Part shown: one piece after another, positions 1-6,214 of the stretch
Layout: each line of letters begins with the position of its first letter
Position numbering within the stretch: position 1 is the first letter of the stretch
From: Desulfuromonas sp.
GTDB lineage: Bacteria; Desulfobacterota; Desulfuromonadia; Desulfuromonadales; Trichloromonadaceae
Length of the DNA stretch: 6,634 nucleotides
NCBI GenBank assembly: GCA_030145265.1
Contig: JAQYWA010000117.1
Location: 1-6,634, forward strand
Direction of reading: 5' to 3'
The notes under the pieces: model-generated
What the model saw: only the letters and a program-made list of their open reading frames with translations
What the model was told of the DNA's origin: nothing
The model's database searches: none
Translations under genes and position numbers: made by a program

Positions 1-56
1 TTCGCCCTCAAATGGCAACCATTCGGGCAGTGCATAGCAGGGTCACGGCATGAAGC

Positions 57-105
57 GGGGTCGCGTCTACACTTTCCACAAAATGAAATGTGTAGACGCG
101 ACCCC
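57..105. repeat. Perfect 16-bp inverted repeat, REP or transposon-end type
   Basis: GGGGTCGCGTCTACAC (57-72) is the exact reverse complement of 90-105. With one bulged T at 89 the stem extends by TTTC/GAAA (73-76/85-88), leaving an 8-base loop (77-84). Long stems that begin GGGGTC and end GACCCC often flank REP-associated (Y1, IS200-like) tyrosine transposase genes in proteobacteria, so this may be the end of such an element whose gene lies left of the window. That assignment is inference from resemblance; the symmetry itself is plain. It could also fold in RNA, but no T-run follows on either strand, so it is a poor intrinsic terminator. Confidence 0.6.
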
Positions 106-116
106 CTAGCAGACCG

Positions 117-141
117 CGGCCGGTTGCCAGACAACCGGCCG
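117..141. repeat. 10-bp GC-rich hairpin
   Basis: CGGCCGGTTG (117-126) and CAACCGGCCG (132-141) are exact reverse complements around a 5-base loop (127-131). It lies 11 bases after the 57-105 repeat and could be part of the same element. A short T-run (152-155) follows on the plus strand only after ten further bases, and none follows on the minus strand, so I do not call it a terminator. Confidence 0.6.
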
Positions 142-161
142 GGCTGTGACGTTTTGTCCGC

Positions 162-181
162 CTGCACGCAATTGTGTGCAG
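162..181. repeat. 20-bp near-perfect palindrome
   Basis: CTGCACGCAATTGTGTGCAG reads the same on both strands except for one position pair (168/175), which would be a G-T wobble in RNA. The centre is CAATTG. The form suits either a dimeric regulator site or part of a mobile-element end. No gene start is near enough to assign an operator role. Confidence 0.5.
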
Positions 182-271
182 CCCTGACTAATGTCGTCCC
201 CTCGTGTATTTTCAGTTCAGGCCTTCCCCTGTTTCGGACTAAAACCCTGGGGGGCGCCCCCTGCTGGCGAC

Positions 272-299
272 TTACTCTCTTTGCTTGGCCAAAGAGTAA
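272..299. repeat. Imperfect inverted repeat after the cstA stop codon
   Basis: TTACTCTCTTTG (272-283) and CAAAGAGTAA (290-299) pair with a two-base bulge around the short loop CTTGGC (284-289). It begins 44 bases past the cstA stop on the minus strand. It is not followed by a T-run in that direction (GTAAGTCGCC), so it is a weak terminator candidate at best. The block 242-304 looks like a dispersed genomic repeat to me, which is an impression only. Confidence 0.35.
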
Positions 300-342
300 T
301 CAGAGAAACTACTCCGCTCCTTGCCCTTTGGGTCCCCTGCGC

Positions 343-2085
343 TTACTCCGCCGGTTCCGGGGCGAGATCCTCGCTCAGCGGTCTGCGTTGCCGGCCGGCC
401 AGGGACCAGGCGGCACTTCCGAGCAGCCAGACGGTCAGCAGCAGGATCACCAGCGAGAGGGAAAAGAGCAGGGTGTTGCCGGTCGCATGGAACTTCTGCA
501 GGTTGATGACCATGGCCCAGGTCGTCATGCCGAGCATGAAGATCATCGGCAGCAGGGTCACCAGGATGTTTTTCCCCTTCTTGGCCAGGTAGACGGTGGC
601 GACGGTCAGGCCGAGGGCCGCGAGCAGTTGGTTGAGGGCGCCGAACATGGGCCACAGCATCAGCGCACCCTTGGCTCCCGGCTGGGCAAAGCAGAGCAGC
701 GCGGCGAGGACCACCACGGTCAGGGTTGCCACGTAGTGGTTGTTGAAGGGGCGAGCCACAATCCCGTCGCGATTGCGGAAAATTTCTTGTAGCGAAAGGC
801 GCTGGATGCGGGTGGCCGAGTCAAGGGTAGTGCCGGCGAAGGAGACGATGAATACCGCCATGATCGATTTGCCCAAGGCCGCGGGGATGCCCAGGGCGGC
901 CAGCAGGTTGGCGGCGCCGACCACGAAGGCTTCGATCTTGGCGCCCAGGCCCTGGGCCGATGCCCAGCTCGCGTAATGGACGCGGAACGCCTCGCCGCCG
1001 GTGAAGAGTTCGCCCCCCTTGGTCAGCCCCATGCCGAGGCCGCCGGCGATGGCCACCACCACCAGGGTCGCCAGCAGCCCCTCGATGAGCATGCCGCCAT
1101 AGCCGATGGCGAGCATGTCCTCTTCGCGGTCAATCTGCTTCACCGAGGTGCCCGAGGAAGCCAGGGAATGAAAGCCCGAGATGGCGCCGCAGGCAATGGT
1201 GATGAACAGCAGGGGGAACAGCGGCGGGATGTCGGTCCCGGCGGCAAAGGCCGCCGGGTTGATGGCCGGTGCGGTGATGGCCGGGTGGGCGACGCAAACC
1301 CCAAGCGCCAGCAGGGCCATGGCAATCATCAGCTGATGCGAATTGATGTAATCGCGGGGCTGCAGCAGCAGGTTGACCGGCAGGGTCGAGGCGATAAAGG
1401 CGTAGGCCAGCAGCACCAGGGTCCAGGTGACCACCGGGGAGCCCATAAGCGGCGGGATCGTTATCGGCACGTAGAGGCCGAGCCAGACGGTCAGGTACAT
1501 CAGGCCGACCGCCAGGATCGAGTAAAGCAGGTCATTTTTGCCATTGCGGATCTGCCGTCCCAGCCAGATGGCGATGGGGATTTCGAGCCACACCGGCAGC
1601 ACGGCCTGGGGATACATGGTAAAGAGGATTCCCATAATCAGGGCGAAGATGGCCACGACGATCCAGAGCAGAAACTGGATGATGACCTGGAAGGCATAGC
1701 GGGTGCTCGGGCTGATCAGGTTGCCGGTAAGGTCGCCCAGGGTTTTGCCCCGATGGCGGGCGCTGATGACCATGGCCGAAAAGTCATGGACCGCTCCCAT
1801 GAAGATCGATCCGAACAGCACCCACAGGGTCGCCGGCAGCCAGCCCCAGATAATGCCGATGGCTGGGCCGACGATGGGGCCGAGCCCGGCGATGGTGGTG
1901 AAATGGTGCCCGAGCACGATGTGTTTTTTTGATGGCACATAGTCGATGTCGTCGCGAAAACGGTGCGCCGGCATTCGATTGCGGTTGGACAACTGAAAAA
2001 TCCGGCGGCCGAGGAAACGACCGTAGAGGCGGTAGGCGACGAGGTAACCGGCGGCGGCAAGAAGAACATAAACGAGGGAGTTCAT
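343..2085 (-). CDS. cstA: CstA-family carbon starvation protein, probable pyruvate/small-carboxylate transporter
   Basis: This 580-residue integral inner-membrane protein belongs to the CstA/BtsT transporter family, whose E. coli members import pyruvate with protons; older work linked CstA to peptide uptake. Family blocks visible in order: DYVPSKKHIVLGHHF (49-63) followed by a Gly/Pro-rich GLGPIVGPAIG; GAVHDFSAM (97-105) with the basic SARHRGKTLGDL; LQPRDYINSH (241-250); SLASSGTSVKQIDREED (307-323); SFAGTTLDSATRIQRLSLQE (415-434); and WPMFGALNQLLAAL (478-491). Many hydrophobic segments run from residue 4 to about 560, and the tail is short and hydrophilic. It is of the shorter class, compared with about 700 residues for E. 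coli CstA. The ATG start is supported by GGAGGA five bases upstream. It is divergent from the glycerate kinase gene. The substrate is inferred from family; it could be another small acid. Confidence 0.93.
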   Translation of the reverse strand: MNSLVYVLLAAAGYLVAYRLYGRFLGRRIFQLSNRNRMPAHRFRDDIDYVPSKKHIVLGHHFTTIAGLGPIVGPAIGIIWGWLPATLWVLFGSIFMGAVHDFSAMVISARHRGKTLGDLTGNLISPSTRYAFQVIIQFLLWIVVAIFALIMGILFTMYPQAVLPVWLEIPIAIWLGRQIRNGKNDLLYSILAVGLMYLTVWLGLYVPITIPPLMGSPVVTWTLVLLAYAFIASTLPVNLLLQPRDYINSHQLMIAMALLALGVCVAHPAITAPAINPAAFAAGTDIPPLFPLLFITIACGAISGFHSLASSGTSVKQIDREEDMLAIGYGGMLIEGLLATLVVVAIAGGLGMGLTKGGELFTGGEAFRVHYASWASAQGLGAKIEAFVVGAANLLAALGIPAALGKSIMAVFIVSFAGTTLDSATRIQRLSLQEIFRNRDGIVARPFNNHYVATLTVVVLAALLCFAQPGAKGALMLWPMFGALNQLLAALGLTVATVYLAKKGKNILVTLLPMIFMLGMTTWAMVINLQKFHATGNTLLFSLSLVILLLTVWLLGSAAWSLAGRQRRPLSEDLAPEPAE

Positions 2086-2089
2086 GTGA

Positions 2090-2095
2090 TTCCTC
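2090..2095 (-). promoter_or_regulatory. Ribosome binding site of cstA
   Basis: On the minus strand GGAGGA sits five bases before the ATG (ATCAC spacer). This near-ideal Shine-Dalgarno fixes the start at 2085 and predicts efficient translation. Confidence 0.75.
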
Positions 2096-2125
2096 CAGTA
2101 ATGAAATTGGAAATGAGAAAATTAG

Positions 2126-2154
2126 TATTTACTCCTCAAGGGGCATCCTGTCAA
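2126..2154 (-). promoter_or_regulatory. Possible sigma-70 promoter of cstA
   Basis: A perfect TTGACA -35 hexamer (minus strand, 2154-2149) is followed after 17 bases by TAAATA (2131-2126), a weak -10. Transcription would start near 2119, giving a leader of about 35 bases. The -10 matches the consensus at only three positions, so an activator may be needed. I see no clear CRP or sigma-54 site. Confidence 0.45.
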
Positions 2155-2250
2155 TACCCCCCAAGGTAATCCAGCAGCGACATGGATATTGCCAGCGATT
2201 CAGGGTGAACAAATGGTGCAAACGGTTCAATTCTGCTACGCTTCATAAAA

Positions 2251-2256
2251 TATGAT
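2251..2256 (+). promoter_or_regulatory. Possible -10 box of the glycerate kinase gene
   Basis: TATGAT matches the -10 consensus at five of six positions and lies 39 bases before the GTG start. No good -35 is found at the right distance (TTCAAT at 2226-2231 is 19 bases upstream), so this is a weak call. Confidence 0.25.
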
Positions 2257-2284
2257 CTTTAGAGTGCTGGCAGACTGTCGGCCT

Positions 2285-2289
2285 GGGAG
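2285..2289 (+). promoter_or_regulatory. Ribosome binding site deciding the GTG start of gckA
   Basis: GGGAG followed by CTGTGC and then GTG gives ideal spacing for a Shine-Dalgarno. It supports GTG at 2296 as the start. Confidence 0.6.
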
Positions 2290-2295
2290 CTGTGC

Positions 2296-3672
2296 GTGGA
2301 GGCGAATCAGATACGTCGGAATTTGAGCGAAATTTTCGCGGCCGCACTGGAGCGGGTCAGCCCATACTCCATGATTCGAAACCATGTTCGTCTCAAAGAT
2401 AACACCCTTCTGGTCGAGAGCGATCGTCGCCAGATCGTGGTCGACCTGAACCATTTTCACCGGATCCTCCTGCTCGGTGCCGGAAAGGCCTCGGCACCCA
2501 TGGCCCGGGCGCTGGAAGAAATCCTCGGTACGCGCATCAACGACGGATTGGTCTGCGTCAAATATGGGCACGCAGAACCGTTAGCGCACGCCGATATCGT
2601 CGAGGCCGGACATCCGGTTCCCGATGACAGCGGCGTGCAGGCAGCCAGGCGGATGAGTGGGCTGGCCGCCGCGGCCGATGCCGAGACCCTGGTGATCAAC
2701 TGTATTTCCGGCGGCGGCTCGGCGCTGCTCCCCAGCCCGCTCGATAGCCATAGCAGTGGTGGTCTGGTCGAGCTGACCCTCGATGACAAACAGTGCATCA
2801 CCGGCGCCCTGCTCGGATGCGGCGCCGGTATCCGCGAAATAAACTGCGTGCGCAAACACCTTTCGGGACTCAAAGGGGGGCGACTGGCGGCGCTGCTGCA
2901 TCCGGCCCGCAGCCTCAATTTCATCCTCTCCGACGTCATCGGCGACGATCTCAGCAGCATCGCTTCGGGGATGACCAGCCCCGACCCGACCACTTTTACC
3001 GATGCGCTGGGAGTGATTGAGCGCTATGGTCTGCGTGGCAAGATCCCCGCACCGGTAATTCGCGCGCTGGAGTTTGGCCAGCAGGGACGCCTCGTCGAAA
3101 CTCCCAAGCCGGGCGACCCGTTTTTTGCCAAAGTCGACAATGTGGTGGTCGGCAGCAACCGACTGGCGCTGCAGGCCGCCGCCGCGAGGGCCCGATCGCT
3201 CGGTTTTCCGGTCCAGATGCTGGAAGCTCCCCTTTGCGGCGAGGCCCGGGATGAGGCCCGAATGCTGGCTGGCCTTGCCCGCCAGGCGGCCCTGGCGGTT
3301 GAATCGGCGCAGCGGCCGCTCTGCCTGCTGGCTGGCGGGGAGACGGTGGTGACCCTGCGGGGGACGGGAAAGGGGGGACGCAACCAGGAGTTGGCGCTGG
3401 CTTTTCTCGAGCAAATGGCCGGCTGGGGGGAGGAAAAGGAACGGGTCAGTTTTCTATCCGCCGCCACCGACGGCAACGACGGGCCGACCGACGCGGCCGG
3501 GGCGTTCGCCGATGCCGAGGCGCTGCGTTGGGCCGGCGAGCGGGGGCTGAGTATAGGAGCCTGTCTTGCCGACAACGACGCTTATCACTTTTTCGAGGCT
3601 ACCGGGGCATTGCTCAAAACCGGGCCAACCAATACCAATGTTTGTGATATGCAAATCGCCTTGATTGTTTGA
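2296..3672 (+). CDS. gckA: Glycerate 2-kinase, class II (MOFRL family)
   Basis: This 458-residue cytoplasmic enzyme is expected to phosphorylate D-glycerate with ATP to 2-phosphoglycerate, feeding lower glycolysis. The N-terminal domain shows LLLGAGKAS (58-66, with the conserved lysine), VEAGHPVPD (102-110), ISGGGSALL (137-145), VRKHLSGLKGGRLA (185-198) and LSDVIGDDLSSIASG (211-225). The C-terminal MOFRL domain shows LAGGETVVTLRGTGKGGRNQE (345-365), ATDGNDGPTDAAGA (390-403) and LLKTGPTNTNV near the end. Length and motif order match the family, and no key block is missing. The start is GTG, chosen because GGGAG (2285-2289) lies six bases upstream and the next start codons would remove conserved sequence. 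It is divergent from cstA, about 210 bases apart. No terminator is visible after the stop. Confidence 0.93.
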   Translation: MEANQIRRNLSEIFAAALERVSPYSMIRNHVRLKDNTLLVESDRRQIVVDLNHFHRILLLGAGKASAPMARALEEILGTRINDGLVCVKYGHAEPLAHADIVEAGHPVPDDSGVQAARRMSGLAAAADAETLVINCISGGGSALLPSPLDSHSSGGLVELTLDDKQCITGALLGCGAGIREINCVRKHLSGLKGGRLAALLHPARSLNFILSDVIGDDLSSIASGMTSPDPTTFTDALGVIERYGLRGKIPAPVIRALEFGQQGRLVETPKPGDPFFAKVDNVVVGSNRLALQAAAARARSLGFPVQMLEAPLCGEARDEARMLAGLARQAALAVESAQRPLCLLAGGETVVTLRGTGKGGRNQELALAFLEQMAGWGEEKERVSFLSAATDGNDGPTDAAGAFADAEALRWAGERGLSIGACLADNDAYHFFEATGALLKTGPTNTNVCDMQIALIV

Positions 3673-3704
3673 GCCGTGTTGCCGTCTGCGCATGTCCGGT
3701 GCGG

Positions 3705-3863
3705 TCAATATTCCTTGTACTCTGCCTGCCCTCTGTCCACCAGTTCGTCGTTGATATTCACGTAGTCGCCGTTTTCAGGCAGCCAGATTTCGACGAGATA
3801 ACGGCCCTACTTCCCCTTGTCGTCTTTTTCGGTCTGCAGCAGCACCTCTTTGCTTTCGACCGA
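3705..3863 (-). pseudogene. C-terminal remnant of a thermonuclease-like (SNase-fold) gene
   Basis: Read on the minus strand, this stretch encodes about 52 residues that look like the end of a staphylococcal-nuclease-fold protein: KEVLLQTEKDDKGK, then a TAG stop (3809-3807), then GRYLVEIWLP, then VNINDELVDRGQAEYKEY and a TGA (3707-3705). In this family a tyrosine is usual where the TAG stands (K-Y-G-R-Y), so one base change from TAC or TAT explains it. The N-terminal two thirds, with the usual catalytic Arg and Asp, is absent: upstream the frame runs into the repeat region at 3888-3965. It converges on gckA, 32 bases away. Identification rests on motif resemblance. A recoded stop is less likely, because no start is visible. 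Confidence 0.6.
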
Positions 3864-3887
3864 ATGTTTGCATATTATGGCCAAGTC

Positions 3888-3965
3888 CGGCCACCCATTC
3901 TTACTAGAAAACCGCCAGCCATTATTGCTTCAAACCCGCCATCTTTAATTTCCATAAGTTGGCGG
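3888..3965. mobile_element. Possible IS21-type terminal repeat remnant
   Basis: GCCA recurs at 3890, 3914 and 3938, exactly 24 bases apart, inside related units: CGGCCACCCATTC, CCGCCAGCCATTATT and CCGCCATCTTTAATT. The last unit, CCGCCATCTT (3936-3945), faces an inverted copy AAGTTGGCGG (3956-3965) with nine of ten positions paired around a 10-base spacer. IS21-family elements carry multiple regularly spaced terminal repeats of this GGTGGCCGG/ATGGCGG flavour at their ends. No istA or istB gene is present, so if correct this is an end left after deletion. It borders the nuclease remnant and marks the shift from GC-rich to AT-rich DNA. The repeats are directly visible; the family is inference. 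Confidence 0.4.
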
Positions 3966-4218
3966 TATGGCGTCTTATAAGTCCATAGGTAAAGATGGAG
4001 GGAATCGTGGAACAACTTTTTGGCAAAACCACTCCGGCGTGTCAAATCCAGTGACTACCTGAGAAAGGTTAAAGGCCCCTTCTGGTTTTCCGATTGGACT
4101 TTTCTTGAGTCTTGGGGGTGGTGAGATATCAGACAATCAACAATTCGCCCACGATGAAAATTCAAATATCACCTACGTTATATCAGTGTACTGAGTGCCA
4201 GATAATTAAATCAAATCC
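3966..4218. other. Unassigned region between the repeat block and the ATPase gene
   Basis: I recognise no gene here. Two short frames are open on opposite strands. The plus frame 3993-4124 has 43 codons, is unusually tryptophan-rich (six Trp) and ends FLESWGW, with no start. A minus frame of about 50 codons ends at 3975 (TAA) and contains TPEWFCQKVVPRFPPSLP, with only a TTG as possible start and no ribosome binding site. At least one must be fortuitous; either may be debris of an element end. No hairpin plus T-run follows the ATPase stop at 4219, so its terminator is not identified. Confidence 0.4.
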
Positions 4219-5934
4219 CTATATTTGGTTGACGCTAAAAGACCTCATTCGATTCAAAGCAAACGCCAATTCAAAAGAGCGGAACTGGGCAAAATGACCG
4301 GAAATCTTTTCACTGAGAATATCTAGTCCGTTTTCCTCAAGATCTGCCATAACTAAGTCAATTACTTGCTTCAGGGTTCTTTTTCCATTCATATACTTCC
4401 TAGCATAAAGCATAGAAAAACCGATCGCCTTTGTCTGTGACAGCTCAATTAACTGCTCAAGGTCAGTCAGGTCGATTTTGTTTCTGCCAAAATGCAGGGT
4501 ATTTACCTCCGTTGTATAGAGACGCCACTTTCTGTGCTCACTCATCGGGTCAACACTTTCAGGAACTGGAATGCGTGCTTTGGGTTGAATTGGGTATTCA
4601 ACATCCTCTTTTATTCTTTTTGTTGGATATTTGCGAATGATGTCCTTTGCCTGAGCAGAGACATCTTCCGGATTATATTTGATCATTTGGATTACATTAT
4701 CAGCCACTTCAAAATAGTCTCCCACTCCACCCAATGCGAGAATTGTCGATATCTTTTTTTCAACGTAAAGCTGACGGACTTTATCAATATATGAAGTAAT
4801 CGGTTCATCTGATTTTTTTACCAATTTCTGCATATACATATCACGGATCATAAAATTAGTGGCGCAGGTATCCTCATCCATCAGAATTACCTTTGCACCC
4901 ACCTCCATGGCCTCGATAATATTTACCGCCTGGGAGGTACTGCCACTGGCATTTTCAGTAGTAAAATCGCTGGTATCTTCGCGAAATGGGAGATTCCTGA
5001 TAAAGGGGGAAATGTCTGTCTTAACCACATGTCTGCCACTATAGGCCCTTACCTTCACAGTCACTGCCAATGATACACACTGTTCCCTGCCGTCTCCGGC
5101 TATATGGTCATATACACCCATCTCGATTGCCTGGAGAAGGGTCGATTTACCATGATAACCACCACCGACAAGCAGGGTGATGCCTTCTGGGATTCCCATA
5201 CCGGTTGTTTTCCCGGCATAAGGTAGATCAATTTCTGTTTTCAAACTTTCAGGGGATTTAAACGGTATTACCGAGCCTCTGTTCATGGCGCGGTCACTGG
5301 TGCCGCTTTCCCTGGGCAGAATAGCGCCATCCGCTACAAAAGCCACCAGACCTATATCAGGCAGTTTCTCCCGCAAAAACTCTGCATCTATGGCAGTATG
5401 TATGTGAGACAGTAGCTGATCTCTATCCGTATGATCCCGATGCAATGACAACCTGACAATTTCCGGTAGCTCATCAAGCAGCATTTTAACGGCCAGCTTA
5501 GCTTTGATGTTTCTTCTGGATGCCGGGAGACCGACAAAGCAGCGAATTTCCAGTATGTTTTCATTGATGACAACCGAGCTTCGCGCCAGGATTGTCTGTT
5601 CCGGTTCATTTATAGTTATGATACCACTGTAACCGGTACCCCGCCTTTTACCGGCAATTTTAGTACTATTATAGAAAAATTGACGGGCATAAAAATCCCG
5701 ACAGGCAATTTCCCCAATTTTTGAATCGATCATTTCACCTTCAATTATCGTATCATTCAAGGGAAATTGAACCCGATAAATCCCAGTATGAGGAGGGGCG
5801 TAAGGGTCTTTTGGGATCTGGTCGATAATTAATGCAAACTGTTTAAAATCATAGGTCCCAATCAATGATTGAAAGGCCCCATAATCCTTTCCGTCTAATG
5901 GGGTAATTCTTTTTTGAAGTTGATCTTTTGTCAC
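4219..5934 (-). CDS. Predicted ATPase of the ABC class (COG3044 / ABC_ATPase family)
   Basis: This 571-residue soluble protein has no membrane segments or signal peptide. Numbering from the GTG start, an N-terminal region with DGKDYGAFQSLIGTYDF (14-30) and KDPYAPP (42-48) matches the ABC_N part of the family. The Walker A loop GGGYHGKST is at 257-265. A degenerate ABC signature, ASGSTSQAVN, is near 329. Walker B, KVILMDEDTCATNFMIRD, is at 348-365, and GGVGDYFEVAD near 402 follows in the place expected for the switch region. The C-terminal 100 residues form a family-specific domain like that of trypanosome MRB1590. The cellular role of bacterial members is not established. An RNA-related role is suggested only by MRB1590, an RNA-editing factor. 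I prefer GTG at 5934, since GAGGAAG lies just upstream; an in-frame TTG at 5973 has no ribosome binding site. It is more AT-rich than cstA and gckA, consistent with separate origin. Confidence 0.9.
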   Translation of the reverse strand: MTKDQLQKRITPLDGKDYGAFQSLIGTYDFKQFALIIDQIPKDPYAPPHTGIYRVQFPLNDTIIEGEMIDSKIGEIACRDFYARQFFYNSTKIAGKRRGTGYSGIITINEPEQTILARSSVVINENILEIRCFVGLPASRRNIKAKLAVKMLLDELPEIVRLSLHRDHTDRDQLLSHIHTAIDAEFLREKLPDIGLVAFVADGAILPRESGTSDRAMNRGSVIPFKSPESLKTEIDLPYAGKTTGMGIPEGITLLVGGGYHGKSTLLQAIEMGVYDHIAGDGREQCVSLAVTVKVRAYSGRHVVKTDISPFIRNLPFREDTSDFTTENASGSTSQAVNIIEAMEVGAKVILMDEDTCATNFMIRDMYMQKLVKKSDEPITSYIDKVRQLYVEKKISTILALGGVGDYFEVADNVIQMIKYNPEDVSAQAKDIIRKYPTKRIKEDVEYPIQPKARIPVPESVDPMSEHRKWRLYTTEVNTLHFGRNKIDLTDLEQLIELSQTKAIGFSMLYARKYMNGKRTLKQVIDLVMADLEENGLDILSEKISGHFAQFRSFELAFALNRMRSFSVNQI

Positions 5935-5940
5935 CTTTAT

Positions 5941-5947
5941 CTTCCTC
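5941..5947 (-). promoter_or_regulatory. Ribosome binding site deciding the GTG start of the ATPase
   Basis: On the minus strand GAGGAAG is followed by ATAAAG and GTG (5934). The match and spacing are good, while the upstream TTG at 5973 is preceded by pyrimidine-rich sequence, so the shorter 571-residue product is favoured. Confidence 0.6.
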
Positions 5948-6014
5948 AATGAAATTGGATAAATGATATACAATTATTCAGAAAGAAAGCTAACGAAGTG
6001 ATTAAGAAGTTTTT

Positions 6015-6152
6015 CTAGACTTTATCCCCCTTTTGCCCCTTGTCAAACACTGAGAAAGGCTTACAATTGGCGCAATCATTTGAAATGACATCACTCTGTA
6101 GTCGAATAACACCCCAATTTTTATACTTAAAAATGATCGTATATCTTCCCAT
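6015..6152 (-). CDS. Possible small protein with a CxxC motif (45 residues)
   Basis: An ATG at 6152 opens a 45-codon frame ending at a TAG (6017-6015). GGGGA lies eight bases before the ATG, an acceptable Shine-Dalgarno. The product starts MGRYTIIFKYKNWGVIRLQ, contains NDCANCKPF (about 28-36), and ends with a Lys/Gly-rich tail. The aromatic start and paired cysteines look protein-like; I recognise no family. A second in-frame ATG at 6173 would add seven residues but has no spaced ribosome binding site. It lies 80 bases upstream of the ATPase on the same strand, so it could be co-transcribed. It may instead be chance: the opposite strand also holds a short open frame over the same bases. The two cysteines could bind metal or form a disulfide, which is speculation. 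Confidence 0.35.
   Translation of the reverse strand: MGRYTIIFKYKNWGVIRLQSDVISNDCANCKPFSVFDKGQKGDKV
6019..6046 (-). promoter_or_regulatory. Possible sigma-70 promoter of the ATPase gene
   Basis: A perfect TTGACA (minus strand, 6046-6041) is followed after 16 bases by TAAAGT (6024-6019), four of six positions of the -10 consensus. Transcription would begin near 6012, leaving a leader of about 75 bases before the GTG. The site overlaps the last codons of the possible small ORF at 6015-6152, so if both are real the ATPase has its own promoter inside that gene's end. Confidence 0.45.
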
Positions 6153-6214
6153 GCTTATTATCCCCAAAGACATTCTCGCCAACGACATTGGCACCCGCCG
6201 AACCTATAGATGAA

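Larger units (their letters stand above)
1..342. other. Non-coding region rich in inverted repeats, downstream of cstA
   Basis: I see no credible gene here. One plus-strand frame stays open from position 1 into cstA, but its translation shows no family features and it runs antisense to the cstA coding frame, so I treat it as chance openness of GC-rich DNA. The region holds four symmetric structures, listed separately (57-105, 117-141, 162-181, 272-299), and a GC run GGGGGCGCCCCC at 250-261 that is self-complementary but has no loop. No hairpin followed by a proper T-run is oriented to end cstA transcription (minus strand), so where cstA terminates is unclear. Confidence 0.6.

Noticed and set aside
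88..792. Long open frame on the plus strand overlapping the end of cstA
   Set aside because: It runs antisense to the well-supported cstA, its translation is rich in Gln, His and Gly in the antisense-shadow manner, and it shows no family motif or ribosome binding site.
976..1932. 318-codon plus-strand frame inside cstA
   Set aside because: It is the antisense shadow of a GC-rich membrane-protein gene; its composition (Asp, Gly, His, Gln repeats) is typical of such shadows.
2581..3414. 277-codon minus-strand frame inside gckA
   Set aside because: It is antisense to a gene with clear MOFRL-family motifs and has no motif of its own.
3888..3965. CRISPR-like array
   Set aside because: Units are spaced evenly, but they are degenerate, there are only three, and there is no conserved repeat separated by unique spacers or any cas gene nearby.
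3669..3980. 103-codon plus-strand frame after gckA
   Set aside because: It is antisense to the nuclease relic and runs into the repeat block; the minus-strand reading shows recognisable family sequence and this one does not.
4112..4297. 61-codon plus-strand frame at the end of the ATPase gene
   Set aside because: It overlaps the conserved C-terminal part of the ATPase on the opposite strand and lacks a ribosome binding site.
6085..6213. 42-codon plus-strand frame ending right before the hairpin at 6215
   Set aside because: The position before a terminator is tempting, but it has no Shine-Dalgarno and a composition unlike a protein; the opposite-strand 45-codon frame is the better candidate.
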